DNA of 64,000 nucleotides from Winogradskyella arenosi. GTDB taxonomy: Bacteria > Bacteroidota > Bacteroidia > Flavobacteriales > Flavobacteriaceae. The notes under the pieces were generated by a model. The model was not told the origin of the DNA and did not search any database. It worked only from the letters and a program-made list of their open reading frames with translations. Numbering within the stretch: position 1 is the first letter of the stretch; each line of letters starts with the position of its first letter. A program made the translations under genes and the position numbers. The stretch is from assembly GCF_003337305.1 (NCBI RefSeq), contig NZ_QPJO01000002.1:620001-684000 (forward strand), read 5' to 3'. Of this stretch, positions 44,596 through 53,212 are shown one piece after another.

Positions 44596-45423
44596 ATGAA
44601 ACTTAATAAAATAGTCTCAAGTCTTGCCATTGTAGTGGTAGCCGTATCCTGTGCTACAAACCCTTTTACAGGTAAAAAAACAATGGCATTTGTAGGAAAC
44701 GATCAATTATTTCCAACGGCTTTTGCACAATACAATGAAGTGCTTGCTGAAAATAAAGTGGTGACAGGAACTTCTGATGCCGAAATGATAACCCGTGTAG
44801 GGCAACGTATAGCCGTTGCTGCAGAGCGCTACCTTACCGCTAATGGTTTTGAAGGGTATTTAGAAGATTATGCTTGGGAGTATAAACTGATAGAATCAGA
44901 TCAGGTTAACGCGTGGTGTATGCCAGGAGGGAAGATTGCGTTTTATACAGGAATTCTTCCTATTGCCGATAACGAAACTGGTGTAGCCGCAATTATGGGG
45001 CACGAGGTAGCGCATGCCTTAGCAAACCATGGTCAACAACGTATGAGTGCGGCGTATATTCAGCAAGGGGTATCTGTAGTGGGTAATGTGGCCTTATCTA
45101 ACGATGATCAAGCTTTAGGAATTTTTAACCAGTCTTTTGGTGTGGTGTCTAATGTCGCAGGAATGTTGCCTTTTAGTCGCTCTCATGAGACGGAAGCTGA
45201 TAAAATTGGGCTCTACCTTATGGCAATTGCAGGTTACAACCCCGATGAAGCTGCAGAATTATGGGGTCGTATGAAAGCGAATAGTGGTGAATCTACTACT
45301 CCAGAATTTCTAAGCACACACCCTAGCAACGATTCTAGGATAGAAAACTTAACGGCTTTAGCGCCGAAAGCTAAGCAAGAAGCTCAAAAATTTGGGGTGA
45401 CATCATTTAGACCGATAAATTAA
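44596..45423 (+). CDS. M48 family metallopeptidase (lipoprotein)
   Basis: 275 residues. Lipoprotein signal peptide (SLAIVVVAVSC), then a peptidase M48 domain with the zinc motif HEVAHALANHGQQR (HEVAH) and the downstream Glu ligand in SRSHETEADKIGLYLMA. Similar lipoproteins (LoiP/BepA type) degrade or check outer membrane proteins in the periplasm. The IEVDRVNAWCMPGGKIAFY-like stretch (IESDQVNAWCMPGGKI) is the family strand near the active site. It lies 66 bp behind the GH31 gene; terminator at 45451-45479. Confidence 0.93.
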   Translation: MKLNKIVSSLAIVVVAVSCATNPFTGKKTMAFVGNDQLFPTAFAQYNEVLAENKVVTGTSDAEMITRVGQRIAVAAERYLTANGFEGYLEDYAWEYKLIESDQVNAWCMPGGKIAFYTGILPIADNETGVAAIMGHEVAHALANHGQQRMSAAYIQQGVSVVGNVALSNDDQALGIFNQSFGVVSNVAGMLPFSRSHETEADKIGLYLMAIAGYNPDEAAELWGRMKANSGESTTPEFLSTHPSNDSRIENLTALAPKAKQEAQKFGVTSFRPIN

Positions 45424-45450
45424 AAATTTAAGAATATTTGTTTACTTTCG

Positions 45451-45479
45451 AAGCTGCTCATTTTGAGCAGCTTTTTTTT
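45451..45479 (+). terminator. Terminator after the M48 gene
   Basis: AAGCTGCTCA (45451-45460) pairs perfectly with TGAGCAGCTT (45463-45472 region) with a short loop, followed by nine T residues. Confidence 0.92.
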
Positions 45480-45553
45480 GTGTTAATAGGTCGGAGTTCT
45501 ACATCATACGCTTGGTTAATCTAAGAAGAGAACTTTATAAAGGATAAGTAACT

Positions 45554-46933
45554 ATGAGTGAAATTAAAAAAGGAAGTAAAAAATTATTAAATGCATGGGC
45601 TTTTTACGATTGGGCTAATTCAGTGTATACCTTAACAATTGCTTCTTCTATTTTTCCAATTTTTTATTCCGCTTTATTTGTAAGTCAGGTAGAAAAGAAT
45701 GTTATGGCCTTTGGGGTGCTTTTTAAAAGTACCGCTTTAATTACTTATGTCACGGCGTTTACATTTTTAATCGTGGCGTTTTTATCTCCAATTCTTTCTG
45801 GTATTGCAGATTACATTGGGAATAAAAAGAATTTTATGAAATTCTTCTGCTACGTCGGTGGCTTAGGTTGTATAGGATTGTATTGGTTTAATCTAGATCA
45901 TATTCATTTAAGTTTGCTGTTCTATTTTATGGGACTTATTGGCTATTGGGGAAGTCTAGTGTTTTATAATTCCTATTTGCCTGATATCGCGTTTCCAGAA
46001 CAGCAAGACCGCATTAGTGCCAAAGGGTTTAGCTTGGGCTATTTAGGGAGTGTTTTATTATTAATTCTGAATTTGGCCATGGTGATGTATCCACAATGGT
46101 TCGGGTTTGATATTAGCACCCCGGTGTCACTTCAAGAAACAGGGACAGAAATAGAAGTTGCAAAAGCCTTAAAGGCGGCTAAAAATAAGGCGTCTTTTGA
46201 AGCTATGCGATTGTCTTTTATTACCGTGGGGTTATGGTGGATGCTCTTTAGTCAGTACACCTTTTATATCCTTCCTAAAGGTGTTTCTAAAGGTGGTAAA
46301 GTTACCAAAGATGTTGTTTTTAACGGATTGAGAGAGCTCAAGCAAGTTTGGTTGCAGTTGCAATCTAACTTACGTCTAAAGCGTTACTTAATTGCTTTTT
46401 TCGTGTTTAGTATGGCGGTTCAAACCATTATGCTGGTTGCTGTGTATTTTGGAGAAGAAGAGATTGCTTGGGGTGGGGCAGATGCTAAAACCTTCGGATT
46501 GATCTCTAGTATTTTAATTATACAAGTGGTTGCTATTTTAGGAGCATTTTTAACCTCTAGAGCCTCCTCTGTTTTTGGAAATCTTAAAACATTAATTGTT
46601 ATCAATGGCTTTTGGATGGCCCTGTGTTTTTATGCTTACTTCATGGTCACGCCATTTCAATTTTATGTTGCGGCAGGACTTGTCGGTTTGGTTATGGGTG
46701 GTGTTCAATCTTTAGCAAGATCTACGTATTCTAAATTTTTACCAGAGACTAATGATACCACGTCGTATTTTAGTTTTTATGATGTTGCTGAGAAAATAGG
46801 TATTGTTATTGGGATGGTCATTTTTGCAACGATAGATCAGGTTACAGGCAGTATGAGAAACGCCATTTTGTTTTTGGTCGTCTTTTTTTTAGCAGGAATT
46901 TTCTTGTTATTCCGAGTGCCATTAAAAAAATAA
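45554..46933 (+). CDS. MFS transporter of the UMF1 (Atg22-like) family
   Basis: 459 residues with about 12 membrane helices. The start NAWAFYDWANSVYTLTIASSIFPIFY is the UMF1 family signature; later NSYLPDIAFPEQQDRISAKGF and GGVQSLARSTYSKFLPE are also typical. The family includes the yeast vacuolar amino-acid exporter Atg22; the bacterial substrates are not known. Inner membrane. 29 bp before the lipoprotein gene downstream, so possibly co-transcribed. Confidence 0.92.
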   Translation: MSEIKKGSKKLLNAWAFYDWANSVYTLTIASSIFPIFYSALFVSQVEKNVMAFGVLFKSTALITYVTAFTFLIVAFLSPILSGIADYIGNKKNFMKFFCYVGGLGCIGLYWFNLDHIHLSLLFYFMGLIGYWGSLVFYNSYLPDIAFPEQQDRISAKGFSLGYLGSVLLLILNLAMVMYPQWFGFDISTPVSLQETGTEIEVAKALKAAKNKASFEAMRLSFITVGLWWMLFSQYTFYILPKGVSKGGKVTKDVVFNGLRELKQVWLQLQSNLRLKRYLIAFFVFSMAVQTIMLVAVYFGEEEIAWGGADAKTFGLISSILIIQVVAILGAFLTSRASSVFGNLKTLIVINGFWMALCFYAYFMVTPFQFYVAAGLVGLVMGGVQSLARSTYSKFLPETNDTTSYFSFYDVAEKIGIVIGMVIFATIDQVTGSMRNAILFLVVFFLAGIFLLFRVPLKK

Positions 46934-46962
46934 ATAAATTATTTTTAAATATAAAACCAATT

Positions 46963-47697
46963 ATGATGAAAATTACCAAACTAGCCTTCGCTTTTATTTT
47001 TTTAATTTCTTTGGCCTCATTTCAGTCTTGTGAAAATGAACCTTTAGATTCAGACTTAACGTCAGGGGTTTCTGATGATGACGGAGGATCAGATGGAGGT
47101 GATACTGATGGTACAGGAGCAGCTTCCACTGGAGATTATTGGCCAAGAGCTGTTGGTAATGTTTGGAATTTTAATGATACCTTCTATGGAGGTGTAACTT
47201 ATGATATGGTAGGGACTGAGGTTATTGATGGGGATACCTATTACAAATTTGACGACTTATTAAATTCTGAGTCTTGGTTACTTAAGTCTGGAGATAGTTA
47301 TTATATAAGAACCGCAGTTGGAGGGTATGATATTCCTGGATATGCGATTACAACAAGTTATATTACAACAAAAATGTTAGTAGATTCTGCTGAAGCGGGT
47401 GATGAATGGGCGAGTCATGTGAGTTATACCATTTCATATACCGCTACTGATTCTAATTATCCTGAGATTCCTAATGTAGATTATAGTGCTACCTATAATT
47501 TTGAAATGATAGCTAGAGATTTAACGCGTACCGTGGAAGGCGTAGAGTATGACAACGTTTTGCAAGTTAGATTGGAATTGGAAGCTTTAGGCGCACCGAC
47601 AACGACTGTAGATTATTTTTATGCGAAAGATGTAGGATTAATAGAATTTGTTGGCAATTTAAGTTCTGGGACATTAGTAAACTATAGCCTTAACTAA
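46963..47697 (+). CDS. Lipoprotein, function unknown
   Basis: 244 residues. Lipoprotein signal peptide (LAFAFIFLISLASFQSC) with C-E-N-E-P after the lipid Cys, then a Ser/Asp/Gly-rich linker (SDDDGGSDGGDTDGTG, about 35-55) and a beta-rich domain starting YWPRAVGNVWNFNDT, a pattern shared by several flavobacterial surface lipoproteins. No catalytic motif. The low-complexity linker suits a display arm at the cell surface (inference). Terminator follows. Confidence 0.8.
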   Translation: MMKITKLAFAFIFLISLASFQSCENEPLDSDLTSGVSDDDGGSDGGDTDGTGAASTGDYWPRAVGNVWNFNDTFYGGVTYDMVGTEVIDGDTYYKFDDLLNSESWLLKSGDSYYIRTAVGGYDIPGYAITTSYITTKMLVDSAEAGDEWASHVSYTISYTATDSNYPEIPNVDYSATYNFEMIARDLTRTVEGVEYDNVLQVRLELEALGAPTTTVDYFYAKDVGLIEFVGNLSSGTLVNYSLN

Positions 47698-47725
47698 TTG
47701 AGGTTAGAACGAAATAGATTTAAGA

Positions 47726-47752
47726 GGCTACCTAAAAGGGTAGCCTTTTTTA
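47726..47752 (+). terminator. Terminator after the 46963 lipoprotein gene
   Basis: GGCTACC (47726-47732) pairs with GGTAGCC (47739-47745), then TTTTTTATTT. Confidence 0.9.
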
Positions 47753-48014
47753 TTTAGAGCTTAAGAAAAGGGAATTAGGATGATGTGAAAAAGATAATGG
47801 CTTTTACTAATCGAGGGTTACTTTTACAGAAGGTTACACTATTCATTTAGGATAACAGACTGCTCTAGTCAATAAATTATTTTACGATTTATTTAGTATT
47901 ATAAAATGAATGGCATAACAATTGAATTTATTACGATGTGAATAACTTTAAATATCTTGTAATGCTTTGGTATTCAGTATAAAGTTAATTATTAATACAT
48001 TTAAAAATCATAGG

Positions 48015-48039
48015 ATTCTGTCGGTAAGAGTGACAGAAT
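48015..48039 (+). promoter_or_regulatory. Inverted repeat in the lon leader
   Basis: ATTCTGTC (48015-48022) and GACAGAAT (48032-48039) are perfect 8-bp arms 9 nt apart, ending 15 bp before the lon ATG. It could be a regulator-binding site or an mRNA hairpin near the ribosome-binding region. Function not shown. Confidence 0.5.
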
Positions 48040-48054
48040 GACTTAAAAATATAT

Positions 48055-50508
48055 ATGGGAAAATCAAATTTTTTAAACTTAGACAATCTGTCATTTCAGG
48101 ATTTTGATGAGAATTCAGAATTAATTCCGTTAATGACACCTGAAGATGAAGAATTAATAAACAATGAATCTTTACCAGAATCATTGCCAATATTACCATT
48201 GCGAAACACGGTATTGTTTCCGGGCGTTGTTATCCCAATTACAGCGGGAAGAGACGCTTCTATCAAGTTAATTAATGATGCCAATAAAGGTGGTAAAGTT
48301 ATCGGTGTGGTCTCTCAAATTGATGAGTCTGTAGAAAACCCTACCGCTAAGGATATTTACAAAACCGGTACGGTGGCACGTATTCTAAAGGTTTTAAAAA
48401 TGCCTGATGGCAATACAACGGTAATTATTCAAGGAAAAAAACGCTTTGAAATTAAAGAAGTAGTTTCTGAAAAACCTTATTTAACGGCAACCATTTCTGA
48501 TATTGCTGAAGCTAAACCAGCGAAAGATAATGAGGAGTTTAGAGCGATTATAGATTCGATCAAAGATTTGTCTTTAGATATCATTAAAGAAAGTCCAAAT
48601 ATTCCTTCTGAAGCGAGTTTCGCGATTAAAAATATTGAAAGCGATTCGTTTTTAGTCAATTTTGTGTCTTCAAACATGAATCTTAATGTTGAAGAAAAGC
48701 AAGAACTCTTAAAGATTAATGATCTTAAAGAACGCGCGCTTCAAACGTTGAAATTCATGAATTTAGAGTTTCAAAAGTTAGAACTTAAAAACGACATACA
48801 GTCAAAGGTTCAGAGCGATATGAACCAGCAACAACGTGAGTATTTCTTACACCAACAAATGAAAACCATTCAAGAAGAATTAGGTGGTGGTGTGTCTTCG
48901 GGAGAAGAAATCGAAGAGATGAAAAAGCGTGGAAAGCAGAAAAAATGGGACGATAAAGTACAAGCGCATTTTGAAAAAGAATTGTCTAAAATGCAACGTA
49001 TGAATCCTCAAGTTGCCGAGTATTCTATACAACGTAACTATTTAGATCTGTTTTTAGATTTACCATGGAACGAGTTTAGTAAGGATAAGTTTGACCTAAA
49101 ACGTGCCATGAAAATTCTTGATCGTGATCATTTTGGTTTAGACGATGTTAAAAAACGAATTATTGAATACTTAGCGGTTTTAAAGCTACGTAACGATATG
49201 AAATCGCCAATTTTATGTCTTTATGGACCTCCAGGTGTGGGTAAAACCTCATTAGGAAAATCTATAGCAGAAGCCTTGGGCCGAGAGTATGTAAGAATTT
49301 CTTTAGGAGGTTTACGTGATGAAGCCGAAATACGTGGACACCGTAAAACTTATATTGGTGCTATGCCAGGACGTATTATTCAGAGTTTAAAAAAGGCCCA
49401 AACTTCTAATCCTGTATTTGTTTTAGATGAAATTGATAAGCTTTCAACAGGAAGTCAAGGGGATCCGTCTTCTGCCATGTTAGAAGTTTTAGATCCGGAG
49501 CAAAACAATGAGTTTTATGATAATTTCTTAGAAATGGGCTACGACCTTTCTAAGGTTATGTTTATTGCGACATCTAACAGTTTAAATACCATTCAGCCTG
49601 CTTTAAGAGACCGTATGGAAATTATCAATGTTACGGGATATACTATTGAAGAAAAAGTTGAAATCGCTAAAAGACATTTATTGCCAAAACAATTGACGGA
49701 GCATGGTTTAGATAGTAGCGCATTAAAAATTGCAAAACCGCAATTAGAAAAAATAGTGGAAGGCTATACACGCGAATCTGGAGTAAGAGGCTTAGAAAAG
49801 CAAATCGCCAAAATGGTGCGTTATGCTGCTAAAAATATAGCGATGGAAGAGGATTATAATATCAAAATTTCTAATGATGATATTATTGAAATCTTAGGAA
49901 GTCCAAGGTTAGAGCGCGATAAATATGAAAATAATGACGTTGCTGGTGTAGTTACAGGTTTAGCTTGGACCAGTGTAGGTGGTGATATTTTATTCATCGA
50001 ATCAATTCTTTCAAAAGGAAAAGGCACGCTTTCTATTACCGGTAACCTAGGAAAGGTGATGAAAGAATCTGCAACTATTGCCATGGAATATATTAAGGCG
50101 AATGCAGAGGAATTCGGAATCAATTCTGAGGTCTTTAATAAATACAACGTTCATATTCACGTTCCAGAAGGAGCAACACCTAAAGATGGTCCTAGTGCTG
50201 GAGTTACGATGTTAACGTCACTAGTGTCTTTGTTTACGCAACGTAAAGTGAAAAAGAGTTTAGCCATGACGGGAGAAATTACCTTAAGAGGTAAGGTTTT
50301 ACCTGTCGGTGGTATAAAAGAGAAAATATTAGCGGCTAAACGAGCGCGTATAAAAGAGATTTTATTGTGTGAAGACAACCGTCGTGATATTGACGAAATT
50401 AAACCAGAATACCTTAAAGGCTTAACATTCCATTACGTAAAAGATATGAGTGATGTGTTAAAACTAGCCCTTACCAAACAAAAAGTTGATAATGCTAAAC
50501 AGCTATAG
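48055..50508 (+). CDS. lon: ATP-dependent endopeptidase Lon
   Basis: 817 residues. Cytoplasmic AAA+ protease that removes damaged and short-lived proteins, usually heat-induced. N-terminal LON substrate domain (about 40-240: [19 protein letters not shown]), AAA+ domain with Walker [12 protein letters not shown] and Walker [10 protein letters not shown], and the protease domain with catalytic Ser714 ([11 protein letters not shown]) and Lys755 ([12 protein letters not shown]). The leader carries an inverted repeat at 48015-48039 and the tail a long perfect hairpin at 50533-50573. Confidence 0.97.
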   Translation: MGKSNFLNLDNLSFQDFDENSELIPLMTPEDEELINNESLPESLPILPLRNTVLFPGVVIPITAGRDASIKLINDANKGGKVIGVVSQIDESVENPTAKDIYKTGTVARILKVLKMPDGNTTVIIQGKKRFEIKEVVSEKPYLTATISDIAEAKPAKDNEEFRAIIDSIKDLSLDIIKESPNIPSEASFAIKNIESDSFLVNFVSSNMNLNVEEKQELLKINDLKERALQTLKFMNLEFQKLELKNDIQSKVQSDMNQQQREYFLHQQMKTIQEELGGGVSSGEEIEEMKKRGKQKKWDDKVQAHFEKELSKMQRMNPQVAEYSIQRNYLDLFLDLPWNEFSKDKFDLKRAMKILDRDHFGLDDVKKRIIEYLAVLKLRNDMKSPILCLYGPPGVGKTSLGKSIAEALGREYVRISLGGLRDEAEIRGHRKTYIGAMPGRIIQSLKKAQTSNPVFVLDEIDKLSTGSQGDPSSAMLEVLDPEQNNEFYDNFLEMGYDLSKVMFIATSNSLNTIQPALRDRMEIINVTGYTIEEKVEIAKRHLLPKQLTEHGLDSSALKIAKPQLEKIVEGYTRESGVRGLEKQIAKMVRYAAKNIAMEEDYNIKISNDDIIEILGSPRLERDKYENNDVAGVVTGLAWTSVGGDILFIESILSKGKGTLSITGNLGKVMKESATIAMEYIKANAEEFGINSEVFNKYNVHIHVPEGATPKDGPSAGVTMLTSLVSLFTQRKVKKSLAMTGEITLRGKVLPVGGIKEKILAAKRARIKEILLCEDNRRDIDEIKPEYLKGLTFHYVKDMSDVLKLALTKQKVDNAKQL

Positions 50509-50532
50509 GCGTTTAGGATTCTAGAGACGTAT

Positions 50533-50573
50533 AACTTTGCCTTACCCTACAACAATTGAGGTAAGGCAAAGTT
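50533..50573 (+). other. 14-bp perfect inverted repeat in the lon 3' region
   Basis: AACTTTGCCTTACC (50533-50546) and GGTAAGGCAAAGTT (50560-50573) are perfect arms around a 13-nt spacer. There is no T tract, so it is not a standard terminator; the real terminator comes at 50595-50622. It may stabilise the 3' end or be a binding site. Confidence 0.75.
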
Positions 50574-50594
50574 AATACCTACCATTTCTGAAAT

Positions 50595-50622
50595 AAAAAG
50601 CCTTTTTAAAAGGCTTTTTTTA
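50595..50622 (+). terminator. Terminator after lon
   Basis: AAAAAGCCTTTT (50595-50606) and AAAAGGCTTTTTT pair over at least 11 bp with a minimal loop and end in a T tract. Confidence 0.9.
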
Positions 50623-50741
50623 TGTCTATATAGGAGCAGAGATACACGATAACAGAAAAAAGTGCAACAATATCTAAAGCTTAAAAAAAATAAAAAAATC
50701 ATATCACCGTTTTAAGATAGATTTACTTATTTTGCAAGTCT

Positions 50742-51761
50742 ATGATCAAAAGGATTTCTACCTTTATTTTAATGCTTTCAGCATGTTCTGTATTCGCACA
50801 ATTAGGTGGAGAATCAACGTATCAATTTCTAAACTTGGTGTCTTCGCCAAGACAGGCTGCTTTAGGTGGTAAAATTATTACCAATTTTGATCATGATGTC
50901 ACGGAAGCCTTATACAATCCGGCTTCAATAAACTATAAAATGCATAATCAGCTTGCTATAAACTATTCAAGCTATTTGGGTGATATCAGTTATGGTACTG
51001 CGGCCTATGCGTATACTTGGGATCGGCATGTACAAACCTTTCATATCGGAGTCACTTATATAAACTATGGTTCTTTTGATGGTTATGATTTAGATGGAAA
51101 CTCTACAGGAACATTTAGTGGTAACGAAACGGCAATTTCAGCCGGATATAATTATAAGATTCCATTTTCAGATATTTATGTCGGTGCTAATTTAAAAGTG
51201 ATTACTTCGGCCTTAGAACAATATAATTCAGTGGGTGGCGCCTTAGATTTTGGTGTGATGTACATCAACGAAAAACTAGATTTCCATGCCGCTTTAACCG
51301 TTAGAAATTTAGGAACTCAATTTTCTACCTATGCTGGTCAAAACGAGCCTTTACCCTTAGAGGTTAATTTTGGGATGTCTCAAACGCTAGAAAATGTGCC
51401 TTTACGTTGGCATCTTACTTTAGAGAATTTACAGAAATGGCCAATTTCAGTAGCTAATCCGGCACGTGTTACCACAGATCTAGATGGTAATCAAACAGAA
51501 GAGAAGGTCAGCTTTTTAAACGAAGGGCTGAGACATTTAATTTTAGGAGCAGAATTATTCCCAGAAGGCGGATTCAATATTCGTTTGGGATATAATTTTA
51601 GACGTGCGGAAGAATTACGTATTGTAGACCAGAGAAACTTTTCTGGACTTTCAGTAGGTGTCGGAATTAAACTTAATAAAATGCGTTTCAGTTATACGCA
51701 TGCTAGATATTCAGGAGCTTCAAACACAAGTTTTTTTGGGCTTCAAATCGATTTACAATAA
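50742..51761 (+). CDS. porQ: Type IX secretion system protein PorQ
   Basis: 339 residues. Signal peptide (about 1-19, SVFAQ), then a large beta-barrel-like protein with the PorQ start LGGESTYQFLNLVSSPRQAALGGK and the segment TEALYNPASIN. PorQ is an outer-membrane T9SS component in the PorU/V/Z attachment complex of P. gingivalis, where it helps cargo anchoring (established in that organism). 3 bp before cmk, the usual pair in flavobacteria. Confidence 0.92.
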   Translation: MIKRISTFILMLSACSVFAQLGGESTYQFLNLVSSPRQAALGGKIITNFDHDVTEALYNPASINYKMHNQLAINYSSYLGDISYGTAAYAYTWDRHVQTFHIGVTYINYGSFDGYDLDGNSTGTFSGNETAISAGYNYKIPFSDIYVGANLKVITSALEQYNSVGGALDFGVMYINEKLDFHAALTVRNLGTQFSTYAGQNEPLPLEVNFGMSQTLENVPLRWHLTLENLQKWPISVANPARVTTDLDGNQTEEKVSFLNEGLRHLILGAELFPEGGFNIRLGYNFRRAEELRIVDQRNFSGLSVGVGIKLNKMRFSYTHARYSGASNTSFFGLQIDLQ

Positions 51762-51764
51762 TAT

Positions 51765-52454
51765 ATGAGTAAAATAGTCATTGCCATAGATGGATTTTCA
51801 TCCACTGGTAAAAGCACCATTGCGAAACAATTAGCAAAGCAGTTAAACTATATCTATGTAGATACCGGAGCGATGTATCGGGCGGTTACCTATTTTGCTT
51901 TAGAGCAGCAGTATATAGGAGAAGGTTTTTTTAAGGAAGAAGCACTGATTCAAAATTTAGATTCTATCCATATTACCTTTAAGTTTAATCCGGACTTAGG
52001 TTTTGCTGAGGTATATTTAAACGGAGAAAATATAGAAGCGGCCATTAGAACTTTAGAGGTTTCTAAATACGTAAGTCCCGTGGCAACCTTATCGGAAGTG
52101 CGACGAAAGTTAGTAGAGCAACAACAGCTCATGGGAAAAGATAAAGGCATTGTAATGGACGGGCGTGATATAGGTACGGTGGTGTTTCCGGAGGCAGAAT
52201 TAAAAATCTTTATGACGGCTTCTGCAGAAACGAGAGCTACACGTCGCTATCAAGAATTATTAGGTCGTGGGCATCAATTAAGTTACGAAGAAGTGCTTGA
52301 AAACGTCACCACCAGAGATCATATCGATTCTACTAGAGAAGATTCGCCTTTAGTAAAAGCTGAAGATGCTGTAGAGATTGATAATTCAGACTTAAGTATT
52401 GAAACGCAACTTGATAGGTTAGTGTTTATGGCCAAGACTTTAATAGAAGAATAA
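51765..52454 (+). CDS. cmk: Cytidylate kinase
   Basis: 229 residues. Phosphorylates CMP and dCMP using ATP. P-loop IDGFSSTGKSTIAKQLA (start), DTGAMYRAVT, DGRDIGTVVFPEAELK and the NMP-binding region RRYQELLGRGH, all family signatures. Co-transcribed with porQ (3 bp). A terminator at 52476-52514 follows. Confidence 0.97.
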   Translation: MSKIVIAIDGFSSTGKSTIAKQLAKQLNYIYVDTGAMYRAVTYFALEQQYIGEGFFKEEALIQNLDSIHITFKFNPDLGFAEVYLNGENIEAAIRTLEVSKYVSPVATLSEVRRKLVEQQQLMGKDKGIVMDGRDIGTVVFPEAELKIFMTASAETRATRRYQELLGRGHQLSYEEVLENVTTRDHIDSTREDSPLVKAEDAVEIDNSDLSIETQLDRLVFMAKTLIEE

Positions 52455-52475
52455 AATATAATCTTATTAAAGATG

Positions 52476-52514
52476 AAAAGCGACTTTCCTAAACATAAGG
52501 GAAGTCGCTTTTTT
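52476..52514. terminator. Terminator after cmk, usable by both strands
   Basis: AAAAGCGACTTTCCT (52476-52490) pairs with AGGGAAGTCGCTTTT (52498-52512), then more T. The facing minus-strand LysM gene ends at 52543, so the hairpin may end that transcript too. Confidence 0.9.
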
Positions 52515-52542
52515 ATATAATTTAAGATGTTAAGGTCTCTGA

Positions 52543-52920
52543 TTATAATTTAGGAATCACTAATTCTTGACCAGGATGAATCACATCTGGGTTCTTTAAA
52601 ATATCGGTATTAGCCTGAAATATTTTTTGGTATTTCCCTGGCTCACCATAATATTGCTTTGCAATTTTACCTAAAGTTTCACCAGAACTAACCGTGTGCT
52701 TTGCATAGACAGAATCGTCTTCAACTTTAATATCGGCCATAATATCAGAAGGAGATTCACCTCCGATTTCTTTAATCTTATCCCATATTAAATCTTTTTC
52801 GTAAGGTGTTGCTGCAGTTCCCCAAACTTTTAGTTTCCCATCAGCCTCTTCAACTTTTCCTTCTTTAATATTTAATTTTTCTCCTAAATCAAGAACATCT
52901 TGATATTTTGCTTTTACCAT
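52543..52920 (-). CDS. BON-like/LysM protein, Kbp (YgaU) type
   Basis: 125 residues, no signal peptide. N-terminal part (about 1-70) reads like a BON-type domain (KVEEADGKLKVWGTAATPYEKDLIWDKIKEIGG); the C-terminal part (about 75-125) is a LysM domain (HTVSSGETLGKIAKQYYGEPGKYQKIFQAN, PGQELVIP). This order and size match E. coli Kbp (YgaU), a cytoplasmic potassium-binding protein, so a K+ or ligand-sensing role is more likely than cell-wall binding (inference). Single gene. Confidence 0.88.
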   Translation of the reverse strand: MVKAKYQDVLDLGEKLNIKEGKVEEADGKLKVWGTAATPYEKDLIWDKIKEIGGESPSDIMADIKVEDDSVYAKHTVSSGETLGKIAKQYYGEPGKYQKIFQANTDILKNPDVIHPGQELVIPKL

Positions 52921-53056
52921 AATAGTTGTTTTTTGAATTGTTAATCGTTACTTGTAAAGATAAGAATTTATGATTTAAAATTTAAACTGTAAACCATCAA
53001 TTTGATCTTCTATAAGTTAAGACCCCAAATAAAAAATAAAGTCACATGATTTAGTA

Positions 53057-53088
53057 TTTGGTTTTCAGAATAATATGTAGTACTTTTG
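53057..53088 (+). promoter_or_regulatory. Promoter of rpsA
   Basis: TTTG (53057-53060), 20 nt, TACTTTTG (53081-53088) followed by CAC: a full match to the Bacteroidota promoter consensus. The start point would be near 53095, giving a 5' leader of about 118 nt. Confidence 0.75.
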
Positions 53089-53151
53089 CACTCCTTTTTA
53101 GCGAATACAAGAAAGTAAGGAAAGGGAAAGAAAAACAAATTTAATAATAAC

Positions 53152-53190
53152 TTCTGTAGATTTTTCGCAAATCTTTCAAAACTTACAGAA
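53152..53190 (+). promoter_or_regulatory. Stem-loop in the rpsA leader
   Basis: TTCTGTA (53152-53158) pairs with TACAGAA (53184-53190), and inside it GATTT (53159-53163) pairs with AAATC (53169-53173) with a 9-11 nt bulge. It lies 23 bp before the ATG. A structured leader before rpsA could be the target for autoregulation by S1, which is known for E. coli rpsA; here that is inference. Confidence 0.45.
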
Positions 53191-53212
53191 TACAAATTTT
53201 TATTCAGCACAC

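Larger units (their letters stand above)
47698..48054. other. Gene-free region before lon
   Basis: 357 bp without a gene. It holds the terminator of the lipoprotein gene (47726-47752) and, at the right end, an inverted repeat 16 bp before the lon ATG (48015-48039). The middle is AT-rich, and I see no clear promoter with both elements. Confidence 0.6.

Noticed and set aside
48008-48199. 63-residue minus-strand ORF over the lon start
   Set aside because: Lies antisense over lon and the inverted repeat; no homologous features.
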